Origin: Lepidodermella squamata
Taxonomy: Eukaryota; Gastrotricha
Direction: 5' to 3'
NCBI GenBank assembly: GCA_047495785.1
Contig: JBLDXI010000010.1
Location: 2,294,001 to 2,358,000 of the forward strand
DNA: 64,000 bases
Position 1 is the stretch's first letter. Each line of letters begins with the position of its first letter. The position numbers and the translations under genes were made by a program. Under the pieces are notes generated by a model, which saw only the letters and a list, made by a program, of their open reading frames with translations, was not told the DNA's origin and made no database searches. Positions 60,901-64,000 of this stretch are shown piece after piece.

Positions 60901-61521
60901 TTTTTTTCATTTCCAACGAAAGCTTATATTCTTGATTTTAATACATTTTTTACACTTTTTCAAACCTGTTAGTTACGAATTCGAACATTTCAGGTTTTTC
61001 CGTAAACGCTAATATTTCCTCAATTTTTTTCCCGAAAATTGAAATAGTGACACAACGCTGAATCTCACCTCTTGAAGGGCCCACTCTTCGGCGGCGCGGC
61101 GTCGCAGCTGGTCGAGCGCCGCGTGCGTGTTCAAGTACGTGACCATGGGCGTCTCGCGCGCGACGTAGCACACCTCGCAGCGGCCGCGCAGGCGCACCGT
61201 CGCGCCGTGCCACGTGAAAATCGCCAGTTTCGACTCGGCCGCAAACGTGTACGTGACGTTCTTCGCCAGCTCGGTGCCGAACAGCTCCGCGTTGCCGCGC
61301 ATCAACTCGAGCTCAAGCCCAGCTAGCGGGATCGCAGCTGATGACCCGCCCTGCTGCGAAGAATCTCCGCCACCGCCACCGCCTCCCGCCTCGCTTTTAC
61401 TCTTCGCTTTCGACGAGGCGATCACTGAACCGGGCGGCAGGGCTGCGGCGACTTCGAAGCGCAACTCGCAGTCGGGGTCGAGCTGGAACTCGGCATCGTC
61501 GAATTCCTGAACGTCACTCAT
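57915..61521 (-). CDS. CLP1: Polyribonucleotide 5'-hydroxyl-kinase CLP1, with altered P-loop
   Basis: Exons 61521-61069, 59725-59462, 59227-58775 and 58262-57915 all join in phase 0 and give about 505 residues, longer than human CLP1 (425). The extra length is an Ala/Gly/Ser insertion near residues 38-60 (with a run of seven Gly) and an Ala/Lys/Glu linker encoded at the exon 1/2 junction. Conserved parts include the N-terminal beta domain (CELRFEVA, KLAIFTWHGA), the kinase core (VFVAGPADVGKASLCRILVNY), VLVLDQERLCSQLKRELP, VVLLPKSGGVVSRSKEQR and the C-terminal PIGLRVEDRSTSLVPV. CLP1 acts in mRNA 3'-end processing and with the tRNA splicing endonuclease. In the P-loop the residue after the catalytic Lys195 is Ala196, not Ser/Thr, and the GQG of the family's LDVGQG segment is missing. 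Confidence 0.9.
59813..60900. other. CLP1 intron 1 interior, unassigned
   Basis: The middle of the 1,343-bp first intron has one long minus-strand ORF (60153-60530, 125 codons, starting MYRINFESS) with no family that I recognise. It could be mobile-element debris; there is no diagnostic motif. Confidence 0.3.
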
Positions 61522-61764
61522 TACAAGTATTAAATATCTTAAAAATAATCACACACAATAACAACAAGTTTTATTCCGATTTTATTAAGCCGCTCTATTT
61601 AATTATTAGGGTGAATTAATTAACGATTAATTATTATTATTATTATTATTACGAGACAAATAAGCCCAATAAATCATGAAATTATAGCCTAAAAACGAAT
61701 GTTTGTCTTTATTTTTTTGCCTCTAATACTGGGCCTAAATGCGCGGCTTGGTGACGATAATTTT
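61522..61764. other. 243-bp spacer between ODC and CLP1 with poly(A) signal and (ATT)n
   Basis: It contains a minus-strand AATAAA (61708-61713), 52 bp beyond the ODC stop, and an (ATT)n run at about 61630-61650. The remaining 100 or so bases must hold the CLP1 5' region, so the two genes are very close. Confidence 0.6.
61708..61713 (-). terminator. Poly(A) signal of ODC
   Basis: AATAAA on the minus strand about 52 bp after the ODC stop codon. Confidence 0.6.
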
Positions 61765-64000
61765 CTAGGCAGAAATGCAGGTCGCAGACTGGCGCCAAGC
61801 TTCCTGGTTCAGGTAGACGACTTTGGAGCGCGGGAAGCCGTTGAAGGTGCTGGCGGCCGCCATCGTGTACGCGCCCATCTGGCGGAAGACGAGCCAGTCG
61901 CCGACGTCGAGCTCCGGCAGTTCGAGCTCCTTCAGGATGCAGTCCATCGAGTCGCACGTCGGGCCCCAAACGGAGCACGCGTGCACCTCCTGCATCGCGT
62001 TCTCGCCGAGGCGGCTCAGGAAACGGCCGTGTTGCGTGAACACTTCCGGGCGCACGACAGCGTGGTCGAATAGCACACAGTTGAACGAACCGTAGACGCC
62101 ATCTACAATTTATAATCAACATTAAAATTTCAGCAAATTTCAGAAAAATAAATTAAATCAGAAAATGGTTCGCTTTTTATAGGGAAATCAAAAACTTATT
62201 TCTGGTCATTATGCGCTGAATATGTTATAAATAAAATCACATTAATCACGTTATTTTTAATTCCGGTCTCGAGTTTTCAAGTTCAACAAGCTTTTTTCGT
62301 TCTCGTCAACCCAAATGAACGTGTTAACAAAAAGGCCAGAAATATGGTGACCCCGGTAAGCAAATATTGAAGCAAACCCCTGAAACCTTATAAATAATCA
62401 AATAACGCCCTCGATCTACTGTGAGATGTAAAATTTACCCGCTGAGCCCCCAGATGCAAGGAGATTTATTTTTGGTTATTTACCTAAACAGTTTTCTTGA
62501 TCAAATAGAAGCTTTTGTCGACAGGTAAAAAAACTTTGGAAGTAAGCCAGAAATTGATGATTCACAAGCGCCTGGTGTACTTTCCACCTTTCAGAATTTC
62601 GCATGCGATTAGCAGGCTGTTTTTCATGATAATATAATCTACACGCTATGTAAATAAGCCACTCAACCTCGCTACAAACAGCTGCTCGCTTTTTTTCTCC
62701 CCAACCGAGTGAGTCATTGTCACGAAAACACGACCGAATATCGAGATAACAATTAAACGAATAATGATAGCCCCAAAATGAAGAGACAATTTATCGGAGG
62801 GGAACATTTTTTTTTAATATATTGAGATGAACATTAATGATAGCGTAAGTACTCACCGTTCACGTAATACATGAATTTCTTTGACAGCGAGTTTGTTTCA
62901 TCATTCTTCTCGGCCATAACACGGCACGACGTGATGCAAACCGCCAGCGCGAAAGCAGCCGAAGCAAAATAACGGCCCGGCTCGGCAATAACACGAACAT
63001 GCGGGAACTCAGCAGCCGGGAAAAACTCATCCAGCGAAGCGTTGCAGACGCGAGCGATTTGTTCAAAGGTGACCTGACCGTCCTCGCTACCCGGGAAACC
63101 TCCGCCAATGTCTAAGAAGTGGAAAGATTGGTCGTATCCCAACTTAGCGGCCGTGTCAAAAACGAAACGCGCCGATTTCAGGGCGTCGTTGTACTGCGCA
63201 GCGTCGTAGCAACCGGAGCCTACGTGGAAACTGACGCCGATTACCTTGAGCTGCATTGCAAGCGCTGCCGCGAGCAACGGCTCGACGGAAGACAGAGCAG
63301 CGCCGAATTTAACACTGAACCGGCAGACAGACTTGGAATCATCGGTGACGATGCGCAGGACAAGCTCAGCCTCAGGGTAGTCCTGCTTGATCTTGACCAG
63401 CTCGGTCAAGTTGTCGAACGTCATCATGCGAACGCCCTTCTCGCGGGCGTAGCGAATGTGCGAAGCGGGCTTGCACGGGTTCGCGTAGATAATACGCGAT
63501 GGTTCAACGCCCATGTCCAGCATAGTCTGGATCTCAGCCTTCGATGCGCAGTCGAAGCCCGTGCCTAGCTTCTCCAGGGTGTTCAGCAGTACCTTGTCGG
63601 TATTGCACTTGATTGCGTAAAATGGTTCGATACGCGGTAGAAGCGACTTCCATTTGTCGAACTGTTTCACAACAATGCCTAGATCCCCGACGAAAAATGG
63701 CTCCTCGCCGTCGCCATTTTCGATTTCGCGTTCCAAAACATGGTCCAGAGTTAACGCATGAGATGTTGATGCAATTCTCGGATTCGGGAAGTTTTCACCA
63801 TTGTAATCATCGTCGTCGAAGCAAGTCAGATGAAAACATTCATCCTCCAGCTCAGCCGATTTCGACTTTGGCGGCGTAAACTTCTCGAGGCGATCGAGAA
63901 CCGCTAATCCAACGCTCGCGATGGCTAGATTACTAATATCATAGCCAATGCGGCGAACGTGAAAGGATTCCAGGGAGGCATTGTTGTGAGTAACAGCTAG
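61765..64000 (-). CDS. ODC1: Ornithine decarboxylase, 5' end outside the window
   Basis: Minus-strand exons 62102-61765 and 62857 to the window edge. ODC makes putrescine from ornithine with pyridoxal phosphate, the first step of polyamine synthesis. The key sites are present: PLP lysine in FYAIKCN, GTGFDCASKAEIQ, RIIYANPCKP, LVLRIVTDDSKSVCR, SFHVGSGC, the GGGFPG phosphate loop, EPGRY, YVNDGVYGSFNC, the catalytic Cys in WGPTCDSMD, and MGAYT. The protein ends shortly after EAWRQSATC, without the C-terminal PEST extension that drives rapid turnover of vertebrate ODC. The frame stays open upstream of the first ATG at 63736: residues before it (ECFHLTCFDDDDY, then LTLDHVLEREIEN) resemble the ODC N-terminus, so the ATG at 63736 is not the start. 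The open frame continues to the edge without an in-frame ATG. Confidence 0.93.

Noticed and set aside
62834-63736. ATG at 63736 as the ornithine decarboxylase start
   Set aside because: It lies inside sequence that is open and ODC-like further upstream, and M there is produced by reading an alternative TTG/ATG-type start; the frame continues to the window edge.
1-64000. CRISPR arrays, rRNA genes or bacterial-type operons
   Set aside because: No regularly spaced repeats with spacers and no rRNA-like sequence; genes are intron-bearing and animal-like.

Overview
This is eukaryotic nuclear DNA from an invertebrate animal. Every gene I could reconstruct is split by GT-AG introns. Exons are GC-richer than the AT-rich introns and spacers, and the introns carry many transposon fossils. 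Gene content (MLH3, SANBR/KIAA1841, UTP25, MAT1, CLP1, TM2D2, ornithine decarboxylase, a DUSP8/16-like MAP-kinase phosphatase) is animal. A small cluster of DUF288 proteins (a family I know mainly from nematodes and plants) and T-rich acceptors ending in TAG suggest an ecdysozoan such as a nematode or tardigrade. That assignment is inference. MLH3 is absent from C. elegans, so a Caenorhabditis-like worm is unlikely.

Layout, left to right. 1-988: upstream region with a GC box. 989-10999 (+): eight-exon coiled-coil gene of unknown function; its introns hold two nested piggyBac-type elements and a MULE transposase fossil. 12019-13582 (-): MAP-kinase phosphatase with rhodanese and catalytic domains. 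13891-14238 (-): small orphan ORF. 14575-16794 (+): SANBR. 17335-22647 (+): MLH3 with a decayed ATPase site and LINE/gag fossils in its second intron. 23335-28989 (+): UTP25. 29117-49313 (+): three DUF288/STELLO-like membrane proteins in tandem (A, B, C), with large transposon-filled introns. 50830-51567 (+): small secreted protein behind a CRE/AP-1-like cluster. 53031-54131 (-): MAT1. 54132-56447: spacer with a foldback element and an orphan RFC1-like fragment. 56448-57514 (-): TM2D2. 57915-61521 (-): CLP1 with an altered P-loop. 61765 to the window edge (-): ornithine decarboxylase, 5' end missing.

Genes sit in same-strand runs: SANBR, MLH3, UTP25, DUF288 A-C and the secreted gene on plus; ODC, CLP1, TM2D2 and MAT1 on minus. 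Some gaps are short (127 bp between UTP25 and DUF288-A; 243 bp between ODC and CLP1), but nothing proves operons. The neighbours do not form one pathway. They cover DNA repair (MLH3), rRNA processing (UTP25), pre-mRNA/tRNA processing (CLP1), transcription/cell cycle (MAT1), polyamines (ODC) and secretory-pathway membrane proteins (DUF288, TM2D2).

The most notable signals are: two repair/RNA enzymes with apparently broken nucleotide-binding motifs; DUF288 paralogs that share coding blocks but no intron positions between A/B and C; nested TTAA-flanked elements; a 2.1-kb TA-flanked terminal-inverted-repeat element; and the fact that every recognisable transposon fossil inside an intron lies antisense to its host gene. 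I saw no clearly new multi-gene system.
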